DNA of 64,000 nucleotides from Theobroma cacao (lineage: Eukaryota; Streptophyta; Magnoliopsida; Malvales; Malvaceae). This document shows positions 48,689 to 59,840 of this stretch, one piece after another. Position numbers and translations under genes: made by a program. Under the pieces are notes generated by a model. That model did no database searches. It was not told the DNA's origin and was given only the letters and a program-made list of their open reading frames with translations. The stretch covers positions 21,998,177-22,062,176 of the forward strand of contig NC_030851.1 of assembly GCF_000208745.1 (NCBI RefSeq). The letters run 5' to 3'. The first letter of the stretch is position 1; every line of letters begins with the position of its first letter.

Positions 48689-49697
48689 AATATAATTCCA
48701 AAAGCTCTTTCTTAAATCAAGTTCCACTAATTACTCATAACTAGCTTCCAATTGCCATTAAATGGCTCTCTATTCTTTCTACTCTAGTAACTCTAGAAAT
48801 AAATAAACAAACCTCAATAATTAAACAACTCACAACTCCAATTACTAGCCATTATCAACAACCTAAAATCAATCCTCATTCATCACTCACCTTGGTGGAT
48901 TTGTAGTTGAATTCCTTCTCCAGAATACTCAAGCTATCACGGAAAGTCTCTCTATCTCTCTCTCTAAAATTTTCAACTAGTGAGAGAAAGTGTTGAGCAA
49001 AGACTTTTTAAGGGTTTTAAGGTGAGAGAATGAGAGAGAACAAAAGGTTCCATTAAGAAGTGCTCAAAAGCATGAAAATTGAAGCTAGAGAAAGAAAGTT
49101 ATGGAAGTTGCAAAGCAAGCTTCCATGGAGGATAAAAGGAACGTGAAAGGGGAGGAAGAAGAAGAAGGAGAAGTTGCTGGAAGCTGTTGGAGCTCAGATA
49201 TTTATGCTTCAAGTTAATCCAAATTTCCACCGAAATTACCAAAATGCCCTTAACATGGTGGTTTTGTCTTCCTCCCATCCTTTGTGCAACCTTTTTGCTC
49301 TTTTGACACTGAAACAAAGTCTATAATAGTCTAAAAATACTTAGGTTCACGAAACTTAAAAATTTAGATTCGAGATGCAAAATGACCATTTTGCCCCTAC
49401 CACGGAAATTTTCATTATTTTTATCTTCTTCATTTATTTACCATCATAAACATCATTTATTCATTCCTTAGGCCTATTTCGATCTTAACAGCATAAAAAA
49501 ACCCACTCGTAGGAGCTCACTAAGAGAAATTACGAAATTACCCCTAGTATGCATTATCGCGTCTACTTCTAGTTACGTGTCTATAGAGGTCAAGATTTCG
49601 TAGGTTCACTTCTGAATTACCCTTTTAACTAGGTACTTAACCTCAATTGGCATCTATAAACTTTATTAGCCACCGTATCAAAATACGGGGTACTATA

Positions 49698-49710
49698 GTC
49701 TCCCCCGCTT
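49698..49710 (-). other. Polypurine tract of the LARD
   Basis: The minus strand reads AAGCGGGGGAGAC immediately before the 3' LTR. It is preceded by GAGGACGAATTC, the usual end of gypsy pol before the tract in this kind of element. It primes plus-strand DNA synthesis and fixes orientation. Confidence 0.85.
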
Positions 49711-50381
49711 AAAATGAATTCGTCCTCAAATTCAAATCGGCGTAGGGTGAATAATCAAAGTTCTAAAGTTCTACCACATCACTTTCATCGGACATTCTTA
49801 ACATAGAGCCTTGGTTTATGCATCATATCGATTTTCAATCTCATAGAAAACTCGACAATGTCATAGTATATAGTTACGTGTACTACTCTTGTTGGATCAA
49901 AATAATATCATTCTTTATCTTATGAAGAGAATTCAAATATGCTATTAATTCTGGTCACACCTTAATCAAATCATCCTTAAATCATCAATCATGCATGTTT
50001 ACCTAACCATCCACAATTCCTCTACCTTGATCTTTTATCAAACCTTCCAACATTCTAGCATTTATTCCACCATTAACTATGGGTCTAAATGGTCAACCAA
50101 CCTCTATTCCGTTTTACATACCTCCATACAAATTCCATTCAAGCATTTCATAATACATAAGGATCAAACACTCTTTATTTATTCATATATATTTAACATC
50201 ACGGATGATTCAAATCTGGTAACCATAAGTAACCATATTCCCAAAAACAAACTCCAATACTTTCATGATCGAGTGCTCACTAGATAAATCTCAACTTATA
50301 CCACAAGGCATTTAAATAAATTATGACATTACACATACCCCCTTATAATCTTAACCAATCTCTTTAATCAATAGCTCAACC
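49711..50381 (-). mobile_element. LARD internal region, 3' part
   Basis: Non-coding apart from a vestigial acidic EFEDEFILSGG-like reading beside the polypurine tract, which suggests descent from a pol 3' end. The 98-aa plus-strand frame at 49991-50287 is a chance ORF with no motif. Confidence 0.65.
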
Positions 50382-52864
50382 TGTGAGACTTCAACCCTTA
50401 TAGGCTCATAAGGAGGCATAGGCGTAATAACTCGAGCTAGGGGTAGTTTCGTCATTTCCTCTAATAAGTTCCCAAAAGGAAGTTTTATGATATTTAAGGT
50501 CTAAATAAGCATAAAGACCAAATAAATGATGTATAATGATGAAAACACGAAGAAAACTAGATGTGGCAATAATTTTCGTAACAGGGGCAAAATGGTCATT
50601 TTGCACCCCGAGTCAAAATTTTTAAGTTTTCACAAACCCAAATGTGTTTAGACTATTATGGACCTTGTCTTGGTATAAAAAGAATAAAATGATTGTACCA
50701 AGGATTGAAGGAGAACAAGTTAATGTGCTAAGGGCATTTTCATAATTTCAAGTGGAATGGATAAGCTTGAGCTATAAATATCTTTTTCTTCCAGCAGCTT
50801 CTTCATTCTCCAACAGCTTTTTCTCCTTCTTCTTCTTCCATCTTACGTTGCTTCAATCCTCCATGGAAGCTTGCTTTGCAACTTTCATAACTTTCTATCT
50901 CGAGCTCTAAATTTCATGCTTTTGCCCACTCTTTCATACGGTTTTTCATGCTCTTCCACTTTTACACCTTAAAACCCTCAAAAAGTCTTTGTTCAACACT
51001 TTCTCTCACTAGCTGAAAGTTTTAGACAAAGAAAGAGAGACTTGCCATAGTAGCTTGGAAGCTTTTGAAAAGGAATTCGACTACAAAAAACAAAACCACT
51101 AAGGTGAGAAATGAGTTAGAATTTGATTTTAAGGTGTTAGAGATGGCTAGAAATTTGATTTGTGGGTTGTTATATTTTTTATAGTTATATTGTGGGTGAT
51201 GGGTTCCAACAAGGCCTCACATGTTCGTTTGAAGTAATAATCGAAGTTAGAGTCGATTAGAGGTTCTACAATCCCAATGAGTGAACTTGCATTAAAAGGT
51301 TTTGGGATGTGTATACAAGTATGTTTGATTGAATCCCTAAAGTATTTTATTTGTTTTATCTTCAAAACTGGTGTCTTGGGAACAAGCCTTTGATAAATTG
51401 TTTCTATATGTGACATGTTGCTGTTATGGATTGTTGTACTACTACATTATGTTGATATATATATATACGAATAATGTTGTGTAATGATATTGACCCGGCT
51501 ATGTGCGAGTAGGAGTGCGCATAAGCCGTTGCTGACCTGGCTATGTGCAAGTAGGAGTGCGCATAAGCCGTTGCATATGAGCTGATGATGATGGGAGGGT
51601 GTGCATGATGATTGATATATATATANNNNNNNNNNNNNNNNNNNNNNNNNNNNNNNNNNNTATATATACATATATGGTATATGGTTGTAATGCATGTGAA
51701 ATTTTGGCATGTTGAACTTTGGAAATTTTTGAGCATTTCATGTTGAAATTAGCATGATGAATCTTGAGAATGTCCCATTTTCTTGCAAATTAAGTTCATT
51801 GCAACACCAAATGGATTTTTAGTGCAAAGGAGGTCCTTTTTACACTTAGGTGCCCTACTTTTCGCTGCATCGAGAAAGCATTCTCGCTGCAACGAGAAAC
51901 ATTCTGTTTTGGCAACCAGAAACTCGCTGTAGCGAGAAACTCTCGGGTTCTAATACAGTGACTTTATTTTGATGAAGATTTTTACTACTTTCCCGTCCGA
52001 ACTGGGAAAAGTGGTAAACATCAAAGTTGTAGCCCTACCTCTAAGATATCTAATGGTCTAAAAATCAGGTCAATTGGACTTCTATAGCTGAATATATGCT
52101 AGAAAAGATGAAACACATGCAAACTGATACTGTTTCTCATTGCAGCGAGAATGAACTTCGCTACAACGAGAAACATTATATCCTGCATGATACCCTATTC
52201 AGTTTTTGACATATTTTTCACCCATTTAACTTCGTGGATTGATCATGGGTTGTTGCAACACTATGAGGTTATTAATCAAATTTTGAAATGAGAGGTTTTT
52301 AGTAAGAAATTAAATCAATTGCATTGTTTTTGAAACAAGTGCATCATGATTTCCAAATTCTTCCTATTGATTGCTTGTTCCCTTCTTATGTTCACTCACT
52401 GAGTTTTATACTCACATTTTTAAAATTCATGTTTTCAGATTTGGAGGCAGTTGGGTCCTAGATTAAGTTGCACACATATGCTTGCTTTCTTGGTTGGTAC
52501 TATGGCATCTTAGTAGCTGCATTTTCATTTGGTCGCTCCACTGGAGTCAAGAGTTATTTTGTTTTTATGAGTACGTTCATGTGATGTAAAATACTAAGAT
52601 ACATGTCTTAGACAAAATATGTATATTTTAAATGTTAATGCCACCATGAGTTGAAATGTTAACATCATTTTGGGTTTATATTAATGAAATTCTTGATTGC
52701 TATAGCCCATTATTAAAGTGATTATAAGTTGGAATTATGAAAAGTGACTTGAGAATAGTTTAACGGATGTTAAGCAAGATTACATAATTGGCTTGCTTGG
52801 GCTTAGTGGGCTATACCCATTAGGCCCATGCTCCAGTCATGGCCCGGGAATTTGGGCTGTGACA
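50382..52864 (+). mobile_element. Solo LTR, family A, inside the LARD
   Basis: It starts TGTGAGACTTCAACC and ends TTTGGGCTGTGACA. Perfect TSD CAACC at 50377-50381 and 52865-52869. It is 2483 bp as assembled, including a run of 35 N. It contains CAGCGAG units (51855-51945, 52135-52170) and the hairpin TGAGT-TTTAT-ACTCA at 52400-52414. Confidence 0.95.
51626..51660. other. Assembly gap (35 N) inside an (AT)n run
   Basis: The unknown bases are flanked on both sides by TATATA. The true microsatellite length is unknown. Confidence 0.99.
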
Positions 52865-52869
52865 CAACC

Positions 52870-55800
52870 TCTCAAGACTAAAGTTGCTCAAAATTTTCCC
52901 TTTAAAGTTCCTTTCCAAGTCCCATTTTAATTACTAATCATTTCTACATTTTCGATGTCATAGCTAATCTGCTCGTCATCAATCACCCACAACATATCTA
53001 ACTTGATATTTCTCAAATTTACTCCAAACATCAGATCTCATGGCCTCATTATTTCATCAATCTGAAGATCAAATTAAACATTTATCTCTCCTTAAGTGCA
53101 CTTTAAAATTTAAGAATTATCTATTAAGACCTTTATGATATTAACTTTTTTTGTCCATTTTACCTTAGAAAATTAAATCCATAATCATTCATTTTGAATC
53201 ATGAGCTTTATACCAACCAAGGCAGATTTTTACACTTATAATTATACGAATTCAAATGCACACCTTTACACATAAGTTATAGACTTTTCTCCACATCTTT
53301 ATATATCAAAACTATATATATTGAAGCTATACCAAAACTGATACAACATTTTCCATTGCCCCTTAGGATATTAAATTCATGTCATACTTCTCTATTTGTG
53401 TACTTCATAATAACCTAATAATTTCTCGCTCACAGTTAAGCTAGTTTATATGCCAAGCCTCTTAGGCTATATTAAAACACCAAATTTTATCACGATATAA
53501 TAGAATTTGATGAACTCATACCAAAAGTATAAACACTTACTTTTAAGCTAACAACATTATAGTCCACTTGTTCACTGCCAAAATCAGTGATAAATTATCT
53601 TAATCATCTATAAAACCAAAATAACCAACAATCAAGCTTAGAATCATTTCTTTTCTTGGTTGGTTAGATCATGCTCATCATTTGTGGTGAATACACAAAG
53701 CTGATTTTAATATTTCATTCTCATACAAGAGTCAACCACTAATTGGCACCATCTCCAAACACCACGTATTTTATAAGTCAATTTTTTTAGTCAAAATTCA
53801 TATTGTAGTAGTCCAACTTTAGGTCATGTCTCATTACCAAATCTTTACTCGTATACGAGTACTTGAATTCTCAAATCATCATCTCTTTTCTAAGTAGATC
53901 TCTGCCATTCCCGTAGTGTATTTCTTTTCCCTCACCAGTAGTAGTATCATTTAATCAACCCCTGTCACCTTCGTTCTCTAAACATTTGAAACACAATTCA
54001 ACCTTTGCCTACCCTTACCAAGCACTTTACCTTAATAATTACTCAAGATAAATTAAAACTTGTGGGGGAAGCACATTTCAGAATTTATGCCTTGCGTCTA
54101 CAATTATGTCAAGACCAGAACCTCATCAGGTCCACAAAACAATAGAATAATCATTGCCTCAAACCAGCATTTCCAAGCATACTTATGCTTGCATCATATC
54201 TTCATACTTATGTGACATATCAGTCACGAGCCCAACTTGACTATATAGCCATTTGCTTTTTGAGCTTTAATGTTGTCTCACTGTGAAAAATCTTTTAAAT
54301 TTATCTCATCAAGGTATCCACAAGGTGGATACATGTCCATAACTTACAGTTCAAGGCCTAAAGCATTGAACACTATATCATATAATACAAAATATAATCT
54401 AATAACTATGACAATGAAATTCTAAAGTTCCACCTTTATCTACCAATCATAGCTCCCTTTATGAGCACATACTTTACATTGCTTGATTGTTTGCAAGCCA
54501 CTCATGGCCATCCAAATTCAACCTCTTATAGCAAGTCAAACTAGTATATTATTCTTATGTTTTCTAATACACTTCCAAAATGCTTAAATACATCCTTTAA
54601 TAGAATACTGTTGAGGACTCAGACAATCAAAAGCTTATCTTCAAAGCCACGCATAGCTTTAACAATTTAATATATATTTGATAAAATTTAGCTCATTAAC
54701 CCTATTGAACATTATTTTAAGATCTTTCAAGATGTCCTTACTCTTATTTCAAACTGAACCAAACTAACTTAATATAATTGCATTAATTACCCTTGAGCTT
54801 TTTATGCTCATCATAACAACATCTATGTTTCACCCATCATTCGTCTTAATGACTTTCAACCTTTCACAACACACTTTTCATACATGTTAGAGCATTCTCA
54901 ATTAGGCCAAATCCTTCTATGGAATATCTCCTTCCATATGATGAATGCGAATCACAAGATATACAACTCCGAGTGTATGCTTACATATTAGTAACCTCCA
55001 TATATTTCATGGTCATGGAAACCAGAATTTGCAAAACTAGCTTCCTATCACAAGTTTACGATCGGAACATTAGTCTCCACATATCTCACTTTGGACATAC
55101 TTCACTACTAACATTCATATACCTTTACCACAACATTTAGTGCAAATTGATTAACAATGATCTCCAAATTTACTCTTAGGTACACATATATCAACTTGTA
55201 CACCACTTAGTGTTAAGATCTTGACTTTACTTATCAATTCTTAACCAATTACATCAATAAAATAGACAATTCACTAAATTTTTGTGTATTGCTTTTGCAG
55301 TTTAAGATCAAAATTTCTTAAACTTAAGATGCAAAAGCTTCCTCTTAGAGCATATCTAAAAATTCACATGTTTTAAGTCCCTTTCCTTTGGAGAAATCAC
55401 ATTCAGGACTCATCATTTACATCATAGTTGCATATTGAACCAAACAAATTTTTTAAAATGACCTTTAAAGCAATTCATATATCAATCTCAATATAGAACT
55501 CCATATGGCACTTAGACTAAATTCATCATTTCTAAGTCATTTAACTTCAAACTGCTAAATCCACAACTAGTCTTTTAATCCTTTGGCTCCACACTAAGCA
55601 TAGCAAAATTCAAGCTCATCCTTAAAGTAGATCATTTACTAGCTTTTTACTTCATGACCATAAGTCAATTATAATAATCAGCGGTTTTCACCCTTGAGCT
55701 AATTCATGCAATTATAACCATAAACCACAATAATTCAATTCAAGCCTTGGAATCTCGCAGTTACTTAATTAGAATCAAAACCAACTCCATCTAGGCTACT

Positions 55801-56064
55801 ACACACATATTCAGCACATATCCGCATATAAAATATTTTGGAAGTCCGACGCCATTTATATAGGGTTTGGGCAAGGTTAATCAACATAGTGCACTTGCAT
55901 CTGTGCACACAAATATTGGTTTACTTTTACCCCAAATGCTTAAATTTATACACTCCAAGTGAATTACAACCATCACTATTCATTCCAATCAAAGTATGTC
56001 CCTTATTATCGTTATAACATGTGCTCTTTTATATTAACCTCAAATACCATCCATGGTCATCAAA
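52870..56064 (-). mobile_element. LARD internal region, central non-coding part
   Basis: 3.2 kb of AT-rich sequence without long ORFs. I looked for gypsy RT, integrase and chromodomain motifs on both strands and recognised none. No tandem arrays are evident. The 73-aa plus-strand frame at 54919-55140 has no recognisable motif. Confidence 0.7.
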
Positions 56065-59031
56065 TGTCAAGCCCAGCCTTAAATTATCTGTCAGGTCATA
56101 CATATAGTTGACATCATGCTTGTGTACTAGAATATCTCAATAAAATAGGTAAAAGTCGGTATTGTACTTAAAAGTACAACTAAGTTCATTTATACCTCGA
56201 ACTAATTAAAATAGGAATTTTAAGATGAAATTTCAAATTTCACAATCCAGGGATTTCTCAAAATAGTGATTCGGAGTTCGAGGTCCAGTTTAGAGTCAAT
56301 CGAGAGAATTGACCGATTAGGGATAAAACGGTCATTTTGTCATTTAAGGACAAAACGGGAATTTTTAAAAAAAAATTTGGTAACAATTGATCAAGATTAA
56401 TTATTTAGATTATTTAGAACATAATTGGAGTTTGAGGAGTGAGAAATTTTCAATTCTCAATATTTCTAGAGTATAAGGGCAAAACAGTAATTTTGCCATA
56501 TCGAGGGTAAAATGGTAATTTTGCACCACCAACACTTGTCAAATTTGTGGAATTTAATTATGGTGGGAATGGATAAAGATGGAATAAAGGTGTGGTGGAA
56601 AAGTAAAATGAAAAGTCAAAATTTTAAAAAAACGGGCTAATGACATGATGCCATGTGTCATGTCTTTATTAATTTATTATTTTTCCTTTTTAAAAGGCAC
56701 AAAAACCAGCCCATCTTCCACCCCATGGTCGGCCAAACCAGCAAGAAGAGAGAGAAAACAAAAACCAAACCCTAGAGAGAGAAAATCAAAGAAAAAGTGT
56801 GAATTTTCAAGAAAATTAAGTGAAAAAGGTAAGATTTTTTCTATTAAGCTTGAGTTTTCTTATTCCCAAGCTTTTCTCCTTATTTTTCATGATTAAATCG
56901 CATGTTTTCATGGTGATTTCATGGCTGGTCATATGGGTCTAGAGAGAGAAAATTGTTGGATTGATTTGATTTTGATATACGTTAGTGTTTAGTGTTAGTT
57001 TAGCATGTTAGTAAAAACAATATGTAGAAAAACATTCATTTTTTCCATTACCTAGCCTTAGCTGAATTTTCAAGTCAATGGTGAGGAAGAATGTGATGTT
57101 ATTTTAGGTTATTTGATTATGAAATCATGGTTTTTGATATGAAAATTAATGAATTATGGAAAAAAAATCAAGTAGGATAAATTGTGACAATGATGCACCA
57201 TTTTGGCCGAATTTTTCCAAGGAATATGAATGTGGCTTTGCTGATTTTTGGGTTATTGGTTGGACATTAGTGATTTGAAGCATTAGAAAAAGAAATGGGA
57301 TCAATTGGAGTCAAATTGGATGTGTATTTCAATTTATCGGGTAAAAGACCGAAATAGGTCAATACGGTGTTTAGGCAAAATTTAGACCTTTTGCATTTCA
57401 TACCATGCATTAGTGATCTAAATTAGTTATTTCAATTTAAAGGCAACGTAGTAAATTCCTTGATTTTATACTGTGTCAAGGTGGTGTGCCCTTCGACAAA
57501 GGCAAGGAAATTACGCTTGGGGATCACTAACCTGAGTACACCCGAAATCTGAACTTTTGAAACTTGTGAGTAAACCTATTGTCGTCTGAATTATCTAGAG
57601 TAGTTTTTATTCAATTTTGTGATTTGTGAAAATTATTTTAAATGATGAATTTCTTGTTTTATGAGAAAAATATGAATTTATAAAATAAATAAATTGAATT
57701 TTTTATAAATTGATTTGAAAATAGAATGTTGGATTTGAAAATTTGAGTAATTGGAGACCATGTGATTTATTGTAGTTTATAATTTGAATTAAATGGCTTG
57801 TGATAAATTGGCATGATTGGCTGAATTTATACTTATGTTGAAAAATATGAACTGTCTGTTTTGCTTTGATAAATTGGTTAGTAATGTAATTGCCATGCTA
57901 TGCCATTGAGATTTGATCAATTGGTGGATTAAAGATTAGCTACTGCAGTGGCGGGGTTCCGTGGACCAACCTATTAAAGGGGCACGGTAAACTCCTTTAT
58001 ATTCTCACCTCGATCGTAGAAGCGCGTAGGGTATCTCCTGAGGTGGGCTTTTTGAGTGTATTTCACGATAACCACCACGTGAAGTGAGACTCAATCAACG
58101 CCAAGGAACGACTGCTTTTTTTTTTAAACTAAAAATAAGTTTTATGATTATATAAAATTTTTCACAACCTTGGCGGACTTGGTTGGATACCCCTGGTCTA
58201 GGTGTCCCCGAGTACAGGATTTGGCATGAGCCAAGTTTTGAGAAATTCATGAGCCATATTGATTATTTGGTTGAAATGAATATTCGTGTTGTGAAAATTT
58301 TACTGAAATGAAATATTTTTAATTGTCTCCCTTTACTCGCCTTTAGATTATTTAGATGGTGTTTGTTTACTCACTGAGATTTTATAATCTCACCCTTTTT
58401 TTATCCCATCATTTCAAGCCGGGTTAGCCTGTAGATAGCAAACATCGTCGAGAACTATAGTTGGCCATACTACTTCAAAAACTGTAGGTTTACTGTCTTT
58501 ACTACTGTTGTTCATTTGTGGACCCACATAGCATTGTAAATTAAATTTCATACTCTGGTTTTCTGTATTATAGTTTGTATAAATATATTTAACTTTTACG
58601 CTACTAAAAATCATTTTCAAAATACTCTATAAATATTAATTTGTAAGAAAATAAAATATTTTGTCGAATATTTTTATTTTATTTCAATGGTTATAATTCC
58701 ATTTTAAATTACGTTTTAGACATTCAAATTTAATTTCGATTTTGAAATATGCATTTCTCGCTTAAGTACTACATTTTGGTCGAATTTGAAATTTTTGACA
58801 AAAAATGACCAAAATGCCCTTGTGAAGTGAAATTTATTTTTTCACTGTTTTAAATCGAAAAAAGGCTTAAAAGCCTCTAAAAGTACGACATTTGACAGCG
58901 ATTAACCATAGGGGAGATAAGAAACTGATATGAAAGCCTTGTGAGGTCTCGATATGGTATTCGGGGGATAAGTGCCTATTGGGACATAGCGACAGTTGTC
59001 ACGGACTCAAGGATGCTTTCGGGTCGTGACA
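56065..59031 (+). mobile_element. Solo LTR, family C, complete
   Basis: It starts TGTCAAGCCCAGCC and ends TTTCGGGTCGTGACA. Perfect TSD TCAAA at 56060-56064 and 59032-59036. It is 2967 bp. It includes a TTTTTAAAAGGC promoter-like zone near 56687, a leader with AACCCTAGAGAGAG, and the hairpin TGAGATT-TTAT-AATCTCA at 58375-58392. This is the reference copy for the partial C LTRs at 1-638 and 26797-27992. Confidence 0.96.
58375..58392 (+). other. TGAGATT-TTAT-AATCTCA hairpin motif in C LTR
   Basis: A perfect seven-base stem with a four-base loop. It sits about 640 bases from the LTR end, in the TTTACTCAC context that also precedes the TGAGT/ACTCA hairpins of families A and B. Confidence 0.75.
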
Positions 59032-59036
59032 TCAAA

Positions 59037-59416
59037 TTTCTTCCCATTGGCAATCATGGCTCAACGGTTAACTCCACCAAATAAATGAGTTATTTCGAAC
59101 CTATTAGTCCAACTCCAATTTCCTCCATCTTTAATCGGAGGGATTTGTTATTACATTAACCTTTCATTTAGGAGCATTTGCTTAAAATCTTTCCAACAAC
59201 AGCTCGTGTCTTGGGTGGCATCTCAAGCCCAAACAACGGCATCACTTATGACCTTTGCATAACATTAGCAAGAGGGTAGATTACTTGGAATAGAAGTTCA
59301 TATAGCCTCTTGTCTATGAATTGTGCTGTAGTCACAAACCATAAACAAGACTCTACATTAACTTCGATAACTCCGTTGACTGACATGAAAATTTCTAAGA
59401 CTTGACTAAACCTAGA
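59037..59416 (-). mobile_element. LARD 5' leader
   Basis: No ORF of note. The stretch GTCACAAACCATAAACAAGA followed by CTCTACATTAACTTCGATAA matches the leader of the gypsy element at about 19870-19910, linking the two families. Confidence 0.75.
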
Positions 59417-59840
59417 GCTCTGATACCACCTTTGTCACTAGGGGCGGGAGATCACGGGGCACCTTTTCCTCTTCGCTACGACGGCAACAAATGGTACCTA
59501 TCAAAGCACTCATAGGGTGGGAGATCACAAAGTACCCTCCCCTATAAGCCCTTGGATGGAGAGTCATGCTTCGTCACTGTTCACATGCAAGAGTTCCCAG
59601 GGATTAGGTTACAACCCTTTGCTCTGATACCACCTTTGTCACTAGGGGTGGGAGATCACAGAGCACCCTTTCCCCTTCGCTACGATGGCAACAAATGGTA
59701 CCTATCAAAACACTCATAGGGTGGGAGATCACGAACCACCCACCCCTATAAGCCCTTGGGTGGAGAGTCATGTTTCACCACTATTCACATGCGAAAGTTT
59801 CCAGGGATCGGATTACAACCCTTTGCTCTAATACCACCTT
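59417..59840 (-). repeat. 204-bp tandem repeat carrying triplicated primer-binding-site motifs
   Basis: GCTCTGATACCACCTTTGT occurs at 59417 and 59621, and as GCTCTAATACCACCTTTGT at 59825. The spacing is exactly 204 bases twice. Between them are two near-identical units with CACTAGGGG(C/T)GGGAGATCAC, CTTCGCTACGA(C/T)GGCAAC and ACTCATAGGGTGGGAGATCA. On the minus strand each motif reads TGGTATCAGAGC (TGGTATTAGAGC in the LTR-proximal copy). Confidence 0.95.
59825..59836 (-). other. LTR-proximal primer-binding site of the LARD
   Basis: The minus strand reads TGGTATTAGAGC, one transition from the TGGTATCAGAGC match to initiator methionine tRNA, four bases inside the 5' LTR end at 59841. The two upstream repeat copies keep the perfect motif. 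Confidence 0.85.

Larger units (their letters stand above)
44473..49697 (-). mobile_element. LARD 3' LTR, interrupted by a truncated A LTR
   Basis: The left end is TGTCAAAGCTCAAATTCCGG and the right end CAAAATACGGGGTACTATA (decayed TACTACA). It is collinear with the 5' LTR at 59841-62611 up to 46175 and again from about 48690. About 2.71 kb is its own sequence. The last 95 bases (49603-49697) precede the point where A LTRs begin. Confidence 0.93.

Noticed and set aside
49991..50287. 98-aa plus-strand ORF in the LARD interior
   Set aside because: AT-rich chance frame on the strand opposite to element sense, with no recognisable motif.
59417..59640. Possible tRNA gene at the GCTCTGATACCAC motifs
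   Set aside because: The motif matches only the tRNA 3' end, as expected for primer-binding sites. No cloverleaf or box A/B is seen nearby.
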